From assembly GCF_014236855.1 (NCBI RefSeq), contig NZ_CP051261.1, forward strand, positions 3,596,001-3,660,000: a stretch of 64,000 nt of DNA, given 5' to 3'. Below, piece after piece: positions 9,404 to 18,796 of the stretch (position 1 is the first letter of the stretch; every line of letters starts with the position of its first letter). A program made the position numbers and the translations under genes. The stretch is from Xanthomonas sp. SI. GTDB lineage: Bacteria > Pseudomonadota > Gammaproteobacteria > Xanthomonadales > Xanthomonadaceae. Under the pieces are notes generated by a model. It was given only the letters and a program-made list of their open reading frames with translations. It did not search any database and was not told the DNA's origin.

Positions 9404-10344
9404 CACTTGTCTCCAGAAGTGCACATGGCGACCGGCTCAGCAGCCGATGCCGGATGGTCGTCGTGGCCTTCCATGTGGTGGCCCTTGCCCATCATGTATT
9501 TGTCGAGCAACGACTTGAACATGCCGTCCTGCACCGACGAGTAGTAGGTCACCGGGTACTGCGCCTTGTCGTTGCGGTTGGCCGCAAGGATCTGGAACTC
9601 GGCCTGGTCCAGCGCCTTCGGCGCGGCCTTGACCTTGGCCACCCAGGCGTCGAACCCGGCCCGATCGGTGGCGTGCGCGGTGAAGCCCATCTTCGAGAAG
9701 CCGTGGCCGCTGTAGTTCGCCGACAGGCCGAAATAGTCGCCCGGCTCGTTGGCGATCAGGTGCAGCTTGGTCTCCATGCCGGCCATCGCGTAGATCTGCG
9801 TGCCCAGGTGCGGGATGAAGAACGAGTTCATCACCGTATCTGAGGTGATCTTGAAGTTCAGCGGCGTATCCACCGGGAACGCGATCTCGTTGACCGTGGC
9901 GATGCCCTGCTCCGGATAGATGAACATCCACTTCCAGTCCAGCGCCACCGCCTCGATGACGATCGGCTTGACCTTGGAGTCCAGCGGCTTGTACGGATCC
10001 AGCTCGTGCGAGGAGCGCCAGGTCAGCACCGCCAGCACCAGGATGATCATGCACGGGATCGACCACACCACCACCTCGATCGCGGTGGAATGCGACCAGT
10101 TCGGCTCGTAGCGGGCCTTGGTATTGGACGCGCGGTAGCGCCAGGCGAAGGCCAGGGTCATCACGATGACCGGGACCACCACCAGCAGCATCAACACCAC
10201 CGAGGTGATCAGCAACGTCTTTTCGTCGTGGCCGATCTGCCCCTTGGGGTTGAGAATGGCCGCGTCGCACCCGGCCAGCAGCAGCGCGGGCAGGAGCAAC
10301 AGACCGGAGCGCAGCGAGCGCCGGAGTTGTTTCAACGGAATCAT
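9403..10344 (-). CDS. cyoA: Cytochrome bo3 ubiquinol oxidase subunit II
   Basis: 313 residues. Subunit II anchors the periplasmic cupredoxin-like domain. The N-terminus is a lipoprotein signal with lipobox LLAGC. Two membrane spans follow ([23 protein letters not shown] and a second near [14 protein letters not shown]). The soluble domain has [17 protein letters not shown] and lacks the CuA cysteines, as expected for a quinol rather than cytochrome c oxidase. Start: the ATG at 10342-10344 gives the basic [14 protein letters not shown] leader; the frame is open further upstream but without signal-like sequence. Confidence 0.96.
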   Translation of the reverse strand: MIPLKQLRRSLRSGLLLLPALLLAGCDAAILNPKGQIGHDEKTLLITSVVLMLLVVVPVIVMTLAFAWRYRASNTKARYEPNWSHSTAIEVVVWSIPCMIILVLAVLTWRSSHELDPYKPLDSKVKPIVIEAVALDWKWMFIYPEQGIATVNEIAFPVDTPLNFKITSDTVMNSFFIPHLGTQIYAMAGMETKLHLIANEPGDYFGLSANYSGHGFSKMGFTAHATDRAGFDAWVAKVKAAPKALDQAEFQILAANRNDKAQYPVTYYSSVQDGMFKSLLDKYMMGKGHHMEGHDDHPASAAEPVAMCTSGDK

Positions 10345-10732
10345 CGAACGATCCAATTGCGTAGGGGATGCGGAACGCGCAACGGCAAACGGGAGCGGCC
10401 CGGACGGGCGTTTCCGCGTTTCCTGCGGCATCCTGGCCGGCATGCGCGATCGACCACGCATTTTATGCTGCCGTGCGGCATCTCCGAAAGCCATTGACAA
10501 GGCCGAGCGTGCGCACAGGCGTGTTTTTGCGTGCGACACATTGCCGCACCTGCGTGCGACGGATCGCCGCAGCCCGCCCGCGACGCGCAGCCGGCGACTC
10601 CGATCTCGTCACATTTGAGATGACATCGGGCGCGGCCGGCGCCGCTTCGGCACGGCGTTTCTTCGTTCAACGAGGGTCGGCATCCCGACCGGCCACGGCG
10701 TGAGCGGCGCCGCGTCCCTGCCCGCTCCGGCG
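10345..10732. other. Spacer upstream of cyoA
   Basis: 388 bases between the cyoA start and the 3' end of the regulator gene, both on the minus strand. It must contain the cyo promoter. One weak minus-strand candidate -10 (TAAAAT at 10460-10465) was found without a good -35. No perfect FNR, Clp or ArcA-like box was recognised. No gene is seen. Confidence 0.4.
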
Positions 10733-11536
10733 CTACGGCCGCGCCGCCGCCTTCTTCTGCTTGATCTGCTCGATGTAGTTGTAGATGGTGAAGCGGCTGA
10801 CCCCCAACGCCGCCGCCACCTGCTCCACGCTGTTGCGGATCAGGAACAGGCCGCGATGCATCATCGCCTCCACCGCGTACATCTTCTCTTCCTTGTTCAT
10901 CAGCGCCGGCGGCTTCATGAAGCGCTTGACCGCGTCGTCGATGATCTCCTGCATCATCGCCTCCAGCCCGACCTCGCCGGCGGGCGCCTCGCTGCGCGGC
11001 GGCTTGGCCTTCCGGTGCAGCATCTGCTCCAGCCAGCCATGGGCCATCTCGAACACGGTCATGTCGGCGTTGAGGCACAGCGCGGCCACCGGCTGGCCGG
11101 CGCCGTCGCGGAACAGCAGCGTGGCCGAACGCAGATGGCGGCCGGCGGCATTGGTGGTCTGGTACTCGTCGACGATCGCCCAGCTGATCGTGCCGGTGCC
11201 CGCCACATCGCGGTAGAGCTCGCTGAAACCGGCGTCCTCGCGCGGGCCGCTGAGGATCGGGTCGCCGAGGTTGCGCCCGGACACATGGCCGTTGGCGATC
11301 GCCAGCACTGAGGCCCCGGGCACGGACAGGTCGTGCAGCACCACTTCGATGTTCTCGCCGATCACCCCGCCGAGCAGGGCCACCACCGGCTTGAGCAGTT
11401 CGAACAGGTCGCGCACCTGCACCCCCGCGCCCAGCCCTTGCGCAGGTGCGGGAGCAGGTAGCGCCTTGCCAGGCTTGCGCTTGGCGGCGGGTGCCCCGCC
11501 CTTGTGCGGCGCCCCGCCCTTTTTCGCTGTTGCCAT
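10733..11536 (-). CDS. YheO/DauR-like transcriptional regulator (PAS-like domain plus HTH)
   Basis: About 267 residues. After a Lys/Ala/Pro-rich tail, residues ~40-160 match the YheO PAS-like ligand domain (LLKPVVALLGGVIGENIEVVLHDLS, then ATLLFRDGAGQPVAALCLNADM). The C-terminus carries the family helix-turn-helix (EQVAAALGVSRFTIYNYIEQIKQ). Characterised relatives such as DauR control D-amino acid use. The gene is divergent from the ten-gene peptidase operon, and the shared 272-bp region holds a promoter with an embedded palindrome, so it is the obvious candidate regulator. Start: ATG at 11534-11536; an in-frame ATG 16 codons upstream is an alternative. Confidence 0.85.
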   Translation of the reverse strand: MATAKKGGAPHKGGAPAAKRKPGKALPAPAPAQGLGAGVQVRDLFELLKPVVALLGGVIGENIEVVLHDLSVPGASVLAIANGHVSGRNLGDPILSGPREDAGFSELYRDVAGTGTISWAIVDEYQTTNAAGRHLRSATLLFRDGAGQPVAALCLNADMTVFEMAHGWLEQMLHRKAKPPRSEAPAGEVGLEAMMQEIIDDAVKRFMKPPALMNKEEKMYAVEAMMHRGLFLIRNSVEQVAAALGVSRFTIYNYIEQIKQKKAAARP

Positions 11537-11660
11537 CGAATCGTTCCGTCCCAGAGGAGTGCCCGGCGCATGCGCACCGGCCATCTTGCCGGCTGCGCCG
11601 GCGGGCGTCGAGACGGCAGCGCAACGGCACAGCTCCGCACAGGAACGATGTGACGCGGTC

Positions 11661-11689
11661 TTGACATACAAATTATTTTTGTATATCAA
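11661..11689 (+). promoter_or_regulatory. Candidate sigma-70 promoter of the S10/RidA operon
   Basis: A perfect -35 TTGACA (11661-11666), a 17-nt spacer and a fair -10 TATCAA (11684-11689) lie ~120 nt before the first S10 gene. The segment is a conspicuous AT-rich island in otherwise GC-rich DNA. The predicted start site near 11696 would give a leader of about 112 nt. Confidence 0.6.
11666..11684. promoter_or_regulatory. Palindromic operator candidate between regulator and S10 operon
   Basis: A perfect inverted repeat, ATACAAA - 5 nt - TTTGTAT, fills the spacer between the -35 and -10. A dimeric HTH protein bound here would cover the promoter. The likely binder is the divergent YheO/DauR-like regulator; this is inference from position. 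Confidence 0.55.
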
Positions 11690-11808
11690 CAAACTGTTGA
11701 AGCAACACCGAGCTCGCGGCGCCAGGGGGTGACGCGGGCCAGCCAACCACAGTCGCGCCCTCGCATCGGGCGCCGCGCCACGCTGCACCGGGGACAACCA
11801 AGCAGACC

Positions 11809-13410
11809 ATGTCGACGTCCATGCCGTCCGCCAGATCGTGCTGTCGCGCCACTGCCTGGCTGCGTCCGTTCGCAGTTGCGGCGGCGCTGTGGCTGGCCGG
11901 CTTGGCCAGCGCCGCGGCGGTGGTGCCGGCGCATGCCGACGTGCAGGTGCGTTCGGCCGGCAGCGTCGCCGTCGAGGGCCATGGCACGCTGCGCTACGCC
12001 GCCGAGGCCGGGTTGCTGCCGATCCACGACGATCCGACCGGGCGGCTGCTGGCGTCGGTGTTCTTCGTCGGCTACAGCGTCCCGGCCAGTGCCGGCGCAA
12101 CGCGGCCGCTCACCTTCCTGTGGAACGGCGGCCCCGGCTCCAATGCCGCGCAGCTGCACATGGGCGCGGGTCCGCGGCGCCTGGATACCGCAGATCGCCT
12201 GCCGGACTGGGCACCGGCGCAGAGCGAGCGGCCGCTGGTCGAAAACGCCGACAGCTGGCTGGGCGCGAGCGATCTGGTATTCGTCGATCCGCTGGGTACC
12301 GGCTACAGCCGCGCGGTCGACGCCAAGGACCTGCCGACGCTGTACACCTCGCATGGCGATGCCGAAACCATCGCCGAAGCGATCCGGGTCTATCTCACCC
12401 GCCACGACGCCTGGGACCGCCCGCTGTACCTGGCCGGCGAAAGCTATGGCGTGACCCGCGCAATGCTGGTCGCCGCAGCGTTGCAGCGACGCGGCATGCC
12501 GGTACGCGGCGTGGTGCTGGTGTCCTACAACTTCGACCTGGGTACGCCGCCGGCAGCCTACCCGGAAGACGCGTTGAACGTGCCGCAGTTCACCGCCGCG
12601 GCGCACTACCACCATCGCCTCGACGCCATGCTGCAGGCGCTGGACGAAACGGCCGCGGTCGCCCAGGCGCAGGCGTGGATGCAGCAGGACTACCTGCCGT
12701 TCCTGTCCGCGCCGGCGGCGCAGACGCTGGAATCGCGGCGCCGGATTCTGGCTGCACTGGCGCGCTTCAGCGGCCTGCGCGCGCAGGACATCGATGCCAA
12801 GCAACTGACCATCTCCACCGCCGATTTCGCCGACCGCCTGCTCGCCGACCAGGGCCTCGAGCTGGGCCGCTACGACCTGCGCATGACCGCGCTGCGGCGC
12901 GCCAAGGACGCCCCGTGGATGCCGGGCATCGACCCGAGCCTGCTGCCGATGGCCGGCCTGATGAACGGCACCTCGCGCGTGTTCAACCGCTATCTGCGCC
13001 AGCAGCTCGGCTTCGAGAGCGACCTGCTGTATCGCGGCCCGTTCGGTAATGCGTTCCACCCGCTGCCGCGCTACACCGACCCGAAGTCCGGCATGCCGGA
13101 CGACTGGATGGCGCAACTGTGGGATTTCTCGCAGAAGCTTCCCGAAGGCGCCGACGCGCCGCTGCGCAAGGCGATGGACCAGGACCCGCAGCTGCGCGTG
13201 CTGAGCCTGCGCGGCCGCTACGACGGCTGGCCCTGCGAAAGCTCGGTGGAGACCGCCCGCGCCGCCGGCCCGCGCTACGCCGCGCGGGTGACCAACCTGT
13301 GCCTGCAGGGCGGACACATGTGGTACTCCGAACGCGCCAGCCGTGCCCAGGGCCGCCGCGCGTTCGAGGCCTTCCTCGACGCCTCTCCCTCGCTTCCCAG
13401 CACGGACTAG
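11809..13410 (+). CDS. Peptidase S10 (serine carboxypeptidase-like), first of three
   Basis: 533 residues. S10 enzymes remove C-terminal amino acids from peptides with a Ser-Asp-His triad and work at acidic pH. Seen here: a signal peptide (LRPFAVAAALWLAGLASAAA), the oxyanion/substrate motif LWNGGPGSNAAQ (~105-114), nucleophile Ser212 in GESYG, Asp in LRGRYDGWPCE and His in QGGHMWYSE near the end. All three catalytic residues are in place, so the enzyme is probably active in the periplasm. It is the first gene of the operon and is 3 nt from the next S10 gene. The ribosome site before the ATG is weak (GGGGA 14 nt away); an in-frame ATG 4 codons later is possible. Confidence 0.9.
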   Translation: MSTSMPSARSCCRATAWLRPFAVAAALWLAGLASAAAVVPAHADVQVRSAGSVAVEGHGTLRYAAEAGLLPIHDDPTGRLLASVFFVGYSVPASAGATRPLTFLWNGGPGSNAAQLHMGAGPRRLDTADRLPDWAPAQSERPLVENADSWLGASDLVFVDPLGTGYSRAVDAKDLPTLYTSHGDAETIAEAIRVYLTRHDAWDRPLYLAGESYGVTRAMLVAAALQRRGMPVRGVVLVSYNFDLGTPPAAYPEDALNVPQFTAAAHYHHRLDAMLQALDETAAVAQAQAWMQQDYLPFLSAPAAQTLESRRRILAALARFSGLRAQDIDAKQLTISTADFADRLLADQGLELGRYDLRMTALRRAKDAPWMPGIDPSLLPMAGLMNGTSRVFNRYLRQQLGFESDLLYRGPFGNAFHPLPRYTDPKSGMPDDWMAQLWDFSQKLPEGADAPLRKAMDQDPQLRVLSLRGRYDGWPCESSVETARAAGPRYAARVTNLCLQGGHMWYSERASRAQGRRAFEAFLDASPSLPSTD

Positions 13411-13413
13411 CCC

Positions 13414-14928
13414 ATGCGCTCCACGACCGCACGCCCCGGCCCTGTGCCGCCGAAGACCCGATTGCTGCAGCCGCTGCTGGCGCTGGCCCTGGCGCTGGCC
13501 TCGCCTGCCGGCAACGTGCACGCCGCCGAGCTGGGCTTCGTCGATCCAACCACGCTGGACCAGGTGTCGTTGCCCACGCCGGTCACCACCCAGCACCGCG
13601 GCGTGTTCAACGGCCAGCGCATCGCCTACGCCGCGACGGTGGAAACCTATGCCACTACTGACGCCGAGGGGCACCCGGCGGCACGCCTGGTCTCCACCGC
13701 CTACGTCGCAAAGTCCGCCGCCGGCGCGCGGCCGCTGATCTTCGCCTTCAACGGCGGCCCGATCGCCGCCAGCACGCCGCTGCATTTCGGCCTGCTCGGT
13801 CCGCAGCGGTTGGCCGTGCCCGACGACCTGCAGGCCAACGCCGCCGGCTTCAAGCTGGTGGACAACCGCTATTCGCCGCTGGACGTTGCCGACATCGTCA
13901 TCTTCGATCCGGCCAGCACCGGCTACAGCCGCGTCGCCAAGGGCGTGGCGCCGGCCAGCCAGTTCTCCACCCGCGCCGACGCGCGCCAGCTCGCGCAACT
14001 GGTGGCGGCGTGGCTGGACCGGCACGGCCGGCGCGGCTCGCCGGTGTACCTGCTGGGCGAAAGCTACGGCACGCTGCGCGCGCCGGAAGCGGCCACGCAA
14101 CTGCAGGTCGCCGGCATCGGCGTGGACGGCATCGTCCTGCTCGGTCAGGCCGCCAACATCCTGGAATACGCGCAGCGGCGCGACAACATCGTCAGCTACG
14201 CGGTGTCGCTGCCGACCCTGGCCGCGCTCGGCTGGTACCACGGCAAGGTCGATCGCAAAGGCCGCAGCCTCGCCCAGTTCGTCGATGAAGCCGCCGCCTA
14301 CGGCCGCGAGCGCTACCTGAGTACCTTGTTCCTCGGCAACCGCGCCAGCGCGCAGCAACGCGAAGAGGTGGCGCAGGCGTTGCAGTCCTTCACCGGCCTG
14401 TCGGCGGACGCATGGCTCAAGGCCGACCTGAAGCTGTCCAAGGTCGCCTACGCGCGCCAGCTGTTCCCGGGCCGGATCCTGGCGTCCAGCGATGGTCGCT
14501 ACCTGCTCGACGCGCAGGGCAATTCCGGCAGCGTGCCCGACTACAACGCCGTCGCCGAACGCTACTACCGGCAAGTACTGAACGTCCCCGCGCAGGCGGG
14601 CCACTACTCCACCGCGCTGCCGACCTCCAGCGACTTCAACGCCTGGGACTGGGACGCCAACAAATCGCCGTTCGGCGACTACCCGTGGGTCGGACAACTG
14701 CGCCAGCTGCTGGTAGCCAATCCGAAGTGCCGGCTGCTGGTCGGCAATGGCTACTACGACAGCCAGACCACGATCGGCGCGATGGATTATCTCGCCGCGC
14801 AGTCGGGCTTTCCGATGCAGCAGGTGCGCACTCGCTACTACGAGGGCGGACACATGATGTACACGGTCGAGCACACCGCCGCCGGCCTCGCCGACGACAT
14901 CCGGCAGATGGTCCGCCGCACCTGGTGA
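13414..14928 (+). CDS. Peptidase S10-like protein, second of three
   Basis: 504 residues with a signal peptide (LLQPLLALALALASPAGNVHA). The triad is present: Ser217 in LGESYGT, Asp in VGNGYYDSQT and His in EGGHMMYT. The usual NGGPGSS loop, which shapes the oxyanion hole and binds the substrate carboxylate, is altered to NGGPIAAST (~113-121). This suggests different specificity from the first S10 protein. It is separated from the upstream gene by 3 nt and from the TonB receptor by 81 nt. It is clearly a diverged paralogue, not a recent duplicate. Confidence 0.88.
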   Translation: MRSTTARPGPVPPKTRLLQPLLALALALASPAGNVHAAELGFVDPTTLDQVSLPTPVTTQHRGVFNGQRIAYAATVETYATTDAEGHPAARLVSTAYVAKSAAGARPLIFAFNGGPIAASTPLHFGLLGPQRLAVPDDLQANAAGFKLVDNRYSPLDVADIVIFDPASTGYSRVAKGVAPASQFSTRADARQLAQLVAAWLDRHGRRGSPVYLLGESYGTLRAPEAATQLQVAGIGVDGIVLLGQAANILEYAQRRDNIVSYAVSLPTLAALGWYHGKVDRKGRSLAQFVDEAAAYGRERYLSTLFLGNRASAQQREEVAQALQSFTGLSADAWLKADLKLSKVAYARQLFPGRILASSDGRYLLDAQGNSGSVPDYNAVAERYYRQVLNVPAQAGHYSTALPTSSDFNAWDWDANKSPFGDYPWVGQLRQLLVANPKCRLLVGNGYYDSQTTIGAMDYLAAQSGFPMQQVRTRYYEGGHMMYTVEHTAAGLADDIRQMVRRTW

Positions 14929-15009
14929 CATGACATTCCGCAGTCCCCGCAGCACCCGTGGTTCGCGCTCCACCCATCCCGCCCACCGCCCGCCAGACGA
15001 GTCCCGCCC

Positions 15010-17253
15010 ATGTCATCCGTAGCCCGCCGCAACCGTCTCTCCCAGTTCATTTCGCGCGCCCTGTGCTGCCCGGCCAGCGCGCTCCTGCTGCTGCCGTCCA
15101 TCGCGCTCGCCCAAGACGACGGCGCCACAGCGGCCAAGCAGCTGGACACCATCACCGTGACCGCGCAGAAGCGCAGCGAGCGGCTGCAGGACGTGCCGAT
15201 GTCGATCCAGGTACTCAACACCGAGAAGATGAGCAGCGAAGGCAGCTACAAGCTGGCCGACTATTTCGCGCAGTTGCCCGGCCTGTCCTACATCCAGTCG
15301 CCGATGAGCAGCAACATCGTGCTGCGCGGCATCGCCACCGATTCCGGCCTCGGTAGCCGTCCGACCTCGGGCATCGTCATCGACGACGTGCCTTACGGGT
15401 CGGCGCTCAGCACCGGCGCGATCCCCGATCTCGATCCGTCCGACCTGCAGCAGATCGAAGTGCTGCGCGGCCCGCAGGGCACGCTGTACGGCGCCAGCAG
15501 CATGGGCGGGCTGATCAAGTACGTGATGACCGATCCGGACACCAGCGCGACCTTCGGCCGGGTCGAGGCCGGCGGCTCCACGGCCGCGCACGGCGGTTCC
15601 GGCTACAACGCGCGCACCTCGGTGAACCTGCCGTTCTCCGACCGCTTCGCGCTGCGGGTCAGCCTGTTCCAGCGCCAGGACCCGGCCTTCGTGCACAACA
15701 CCAACAGCGGCGACGAGAACGACAGCCAGGTGCGCGGCGGCCGCGTCTCGGCGCTGTGGAACGTCAGCGACACGGTGACCGTGCGTTCCTCGGCGCTGTT
15801 CCAGGACACCGAGACCGGCTCCAGCTCGGTGGTCGACACCGATCCCGACCTGCATCCGCTGTACGGCCAGTACGGCCACGACCGCATCAGCGGCGGCGAC
15901 ACCTTCAAGGGCCAGGTGCGCTTCTACACCACCAAGGTCAGCTGGGATCTGGGCTGGGCGATGCTGGACAGCATCAGCGGCTACGCCCAGCACCGCAGCC
16001 GCGCCTACCAGGACGTGGGCTACACCACCATCGGCCGGCTCGCGCCGGTGTTCGCCGGCATCTTCGGCCTGGACAGCGACAACCCCAGTTCGCTGATCGA
16101 CAACCGCTACAACACCGACCGCACCACCCAGGAAGTGCGCCTGGTCTCGCAGGGCGAGCATGCGCTGGACTGGCAGGTCGGCGCGTTCTACAGCGACGAG
16201 GAAGCCAAGAGCACGCAGAACTTCTACATCGCCGACAAGACCAGCGGCACCATCTACCGCGACTTCCCGCTGCTGGTCTCGCTGGGCGACAGCAGCTACC
16301 GCGAGAAGGCGGTGTACGCCGACGGCACCTACCATTTCACCCCGCAGTTCGATGTCCAGTTCGGCGCCCGCTATGCGCGCAACAGCCTGCGCGAGAACAG
16401 CGATACCGGCGGCCTGCTGCAGGATCCGAACCAGAGCTTCGACAGCAACAAGGACAGCGCCACCACCTACCTGTTCTCGCCGCGCTACCGCTTCAACGAC
16501 GAGCTGATGACCTACCTGCGTGTGGCCTCCGGCTACCGTGCCGGCGGCAGCAACGGCACCCTGGTGGCCAACGTCCCGTTCTCCTACGACTCCGACAGCC
16601 TGTGGAGCTACGAGCTGGGCCTGAAGACCCAGTTGCTGGACCACTCGCTGAGCCTGGATGCGGCGCTGTTCTACATCGACTGGAGCGACCTGCAGATCTC
16701 GCAGGTGGAGCCGACCCTGGGCAGCAGCTATACCACCAATGCCGGCAAGGCCAGCAGCCAGGGCCTGGAGCTGTCGGTCAACTGGGTGCCGTCGGCCGAC
16801 TGGAAGGTCACCGCCAGCTACGCCTACACCGACGCCACCCTGGCGCAGGACATCCCCGGCTACACCGAGGGTTCCTCCGCCTACGGCAAGGACGGCAATC
16901 GCCTGCCGTACTCGGCGCGCAACAGCGCCTCGGCCTCGCTCAAGCGCTATTTCCCGCTGGGCAGCAACCTGGAAGGCTTCGCCGGCGCCGACGTGGCCTA
17001 CATGGGCGATCGCGACATGGAGTTCACCACCTCGGCCAGCATCCCGCGTATCCACCTGCCCAGCTACACCACCGTCGGCCTCAACGCCGGCGTACAGGGC
17101 CAGGCCTGGAGCGCCACGCTGTACGTGCGCAACCTCACCGACGAGGTCGGCTACATCAACGCCAACCGCCGCGGCTCGCTGGCCAGCTCGCCGCTCGGCG
17201 CGACGCTGATCCAGCCGCGCACGGTCGGCCTGACCCTGGCCTGGGATTATTGA
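15010..17253 (+). CDS. TonB-dependent outer membrane receptor
   Basis: 747 residues. These are gated beta-barrels that import scarce or large solutes across the outer membrane using TonB energy. Seen: a signal peptide (ISRALCCPASALLLLPSIALAQ), a TonB box (DTITVTAQKR, ~46-55), a plug domain with VLRGIATDSG and IEVLRGPQGTLYGASSMGGLIKY, then a long barrel rich in alternating aromatic strands, ending in TVGLTLAWDY with a terminal aromatic residue. The substrate is unknown. Its place among carboxypeptidases suggests a peptide or peptide-like ligand rather than iron, although receptors with this plug are often labelled siderophore receptors. Confidence 0.93.
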   Translation: MSSVARRNRLSQFISRALCCPASALLLLPSIALAQDDGATAAKQLDTITVTAQKRSERLQDVPMSIQVLNTEKMSSEGSYKLADYFAQLPGLSYIQSPMSSNIVLRGIATDSGLGSRPTSGIVIDDVPYGSALSTGAIPDLDPSDLQQIEVLRGPQGTLYGASSMGGLIKYVMTDPDTSATFGRVEAGGSTAAHGGSGYNARTSVNLPFSDRFALRVSLFQRQDPAFVHNTNSGDENDSQVRGGRVSALWNVSDTVTVRSSALFQDTETGSSSVVDTDPDLHPLYGQYGHDRISGGDTFKGQVRFYTTKVSWDLGWAMLDSISGYAQHRSRAYQDVGYTTIGRLAPVFAGIFGLDSDNPSSLIDNRYNTDRTTQEVRLVSQGEHALDWQVGAFYSDEEAKSTQNFYIADKTSGTIYRDFPLLVSLGDSSYREKAVYADGTYHFTPQFDVQFGARYARNSLRENSDTGGLLQDPNQSFDSNKDSATTYLFSPRYRFNDELMTYLRVASGYRAGGSNGTLVANVPFSYDSDSLWSYELGLKTQLLDHSLSLDAALFYIDWSDLQISQVEPTLGSSYTTNAGKASSQGLELSVNWVPSADWKVTASYAYTDATLAQDIPGYTEGSSAYGKDGNRLPYSARNSASASLKRYFPLGSNLEGFAGADVAYMGDRDMEFTTSASIPRIHLPSYTTVGLNAGVQGQAWSATLYVRNLTDEVGYINANRRGSLASSPLGATLIQPRTVGLTLAWDY

Positions 17254-17261
17254 TGCGCATC

Positions 17262-17285
17262 GCCGGCCGCCGCACGGCGGCCGGC
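17262..17285 (+). terminator. Intercistronic hairpin after the TonB receptor gene
   Basis: A perfect 11-bp stem (GCCGGCCGCCG / CGGCGGCCGGC) with a 2-nt apex lies 8 nt after the receptor stop, followed by a C/T tract with no real T-run. It may attenuate or stabilise the 3' end, so that the receptor gene and the downstream enzymes are made in different amounts. It is not a full terminator by sequence. Confidence 0.4.
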
Positions 17286-17311
17286 CCTTCTTCCAGTTGC
17301 GGAATTCCTCG

Positions 17312-18796
17312 ATGAAATGGATCCACGGCCTGGCCCTGCTGCTGTGCGCGGCGCTGCCGTTCGCCGCAGCCGCCGACGACGCGGCGCCGCTGCCGAAACC
17401 GACTCTGCTGTCCAGCCCGCAGCAGGCCCGCCTCGGCGAGCAGCGGCTGCGTTATCGGGTCAGCTTCGACCAACTAGATTTCGCCGGCGCCGACGGCGCC
17501 CGCGTCGCCTCGATCAGCGCCATCGGCTATCTGGCCGAGCGTACCGATGACGACACGCGGCCGGTGCTGTTCGCCTTCAACGGCGGGCCGGGCGCATCGT
17601 CGGTGCTGCAGGTCGAAGGCCTCGGCCCGCGGCTGCGCGTGCGCGACGGCAAACGGCAGCGCCTGATCGCCAATTCGCACAGCATTCTCGACGTCGCCGA
17701 CCTGGTGTTCATCGATCCGCCCGGCACCGGCTTCAGCCAGGCCCCTACCGATGCCGCCGCACGCGCGCGCTACTGGTCCGACCACGGCGACGCCAAGGCG
17801 GTGGAGGCGATGATTCGGCACTGGCTGAAGACGCACGGACGCGAACGCGCGCCGCTATACATCGCCGGCGAAAGCTACGGCGGCTACCGGCTCGCCCTGC
17901 TCGCCGCGGACATCGCCGACCTGCGTCCGGCCGGCGTGCTGCTGGTCTCGCCGCTGCTCGATGCCAGCAGCGGCGACGACAGCCCCGGCAACGACCTGCG
18001 CGCTGTGTTCGACCTTCCCTCGCTGATCGTCGCCGCCGCCGCCCACGGCAAGGGCGAGCTGGCCGGACAACCGGTGGAAAGCGTCTATGCGCAGGCGCGT
18101 ACGTTCGCGCTCGGCGATTACGCGCAGGCCCTGCTGCAGGGCAGCGCCCTGCCGGCCGACGCACGCAGCCGCATCGCTGCGCGCCTGGCCGCGCTGCTGG
18201 GCCTGCCGGCGCAAACGCTGCTGGCGGCGGACCTGCGCCCGGACGTGGAAAGCTTCCGGCTCGGCGTGCTCGCCGCCGACGGCCGGCAGATCGGCCGGCT
18301 CGACAGCCGCGTCGCCGCGCCGCTGCCGGCGCCGCAAGCGGCGGACAACGGCCGGCCCTCGGCCGCCAACGATCCGGCGCTCGGCCTGGGCCGCAGCAAC
18401 CAGATCACCTCCGCGCTGATGGCCGACTACCTGCACGGCCTGTTCGGCGCTGGTTTGCCGCGCGACTATGTCAGCCTGGACATCGACATCGCCATGGCCT
18501 GGCGCTTCAGCGCCGACGATGGCGCCGGCCCGCGCCCGTTCGGCAGCGCGCTGCGCTTCAATCCCACACCGAACTTGGCCCGCCTGGCGCAGGCCAATCC
18601 CGGCTTCCATGTGCTGGCGCTCAACGGCTATTACGACCTGGCCGTGCCCGCGCTCGGCCCCTGGTACGCGCTGCACCACAGCGCCCTGGATCCGGCGCGC
18701 ATCGATTTCCGCCTGCTGCCCGGCGGCCATGCGGTGTTCGCGGAAGACGCATTGCGCCCGCAATTGCACGGCCTGCTGAAGGACTTCCTACAATGA
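17312..18796 (+). CDS. Peptidase S10 (serine carboxypeptidase-like), third of three
   Basis: 494 residues with a short signal peptide (IHGLALLLCAALPFAAAA). The canonical loop FNGGPGASSVLQ is present, with nucleophile Ser188 in GESYGG, Asp in ALNGYYDLAVPA and His in LPGGHAVF. It is the most canonical of the three S10 proteins here. ATG at 17312 is chosen over an upstream TTG because it begins the basic-hydrophobic signal. Its stop overlaps the next start (ATGA), so it is translationally coupled to the amidohydrolase. Confidence 0.9.
   Translation: MKWIHGLALLLCAALPFAAAADDAAPLPKPTLLSSPQQARLGEQRLRYRVSFDQLDFAGADGARVASISAIGYLAERTDDDTRPVLFAFNGGPGASSVLQVEGLGPRLRVRDGKRQRLIANSHSILDVADLVFIDPPGTGFSQAPTDAAARARYWSDHGDAKAVEAMIRHWLKTHGRERAPLYIAGESYGGYRLALLAADIADLRPAGVLLVSPLLDASSGDDSPGNDLRAVFDLPSLIVAAAAHGKGELAGQPVESVYAQARTFALGDYAQALLQGSALPADARSRIAARLAALLGLPAQTLLAADLRPDVESFRLGVLAADGRQIGRLDSRVAAPLPAPQAADNGRPSAANDPALGLGRSNQITSALMADYLHGLFGAGLPRDYVSLDIDIAMAWRFSADDGAGPRPFGSALRFNPTPNLARLAQANPGFHVLALNGYYDLAVPALGPWYALHHSALDPARIDFRLLPGGHAVFAEDALRPQLHGLLKDFLQ

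Noticed and set aside
11686..14973. Very long open frames antisense to the S10 genes
   Set aside because: GC-rich DNA removes stop codons. The antisense translation is low-complexity Arg/Gly/Ala/Val and has no family signature, while the sense frames carry intact catalytic motifs.
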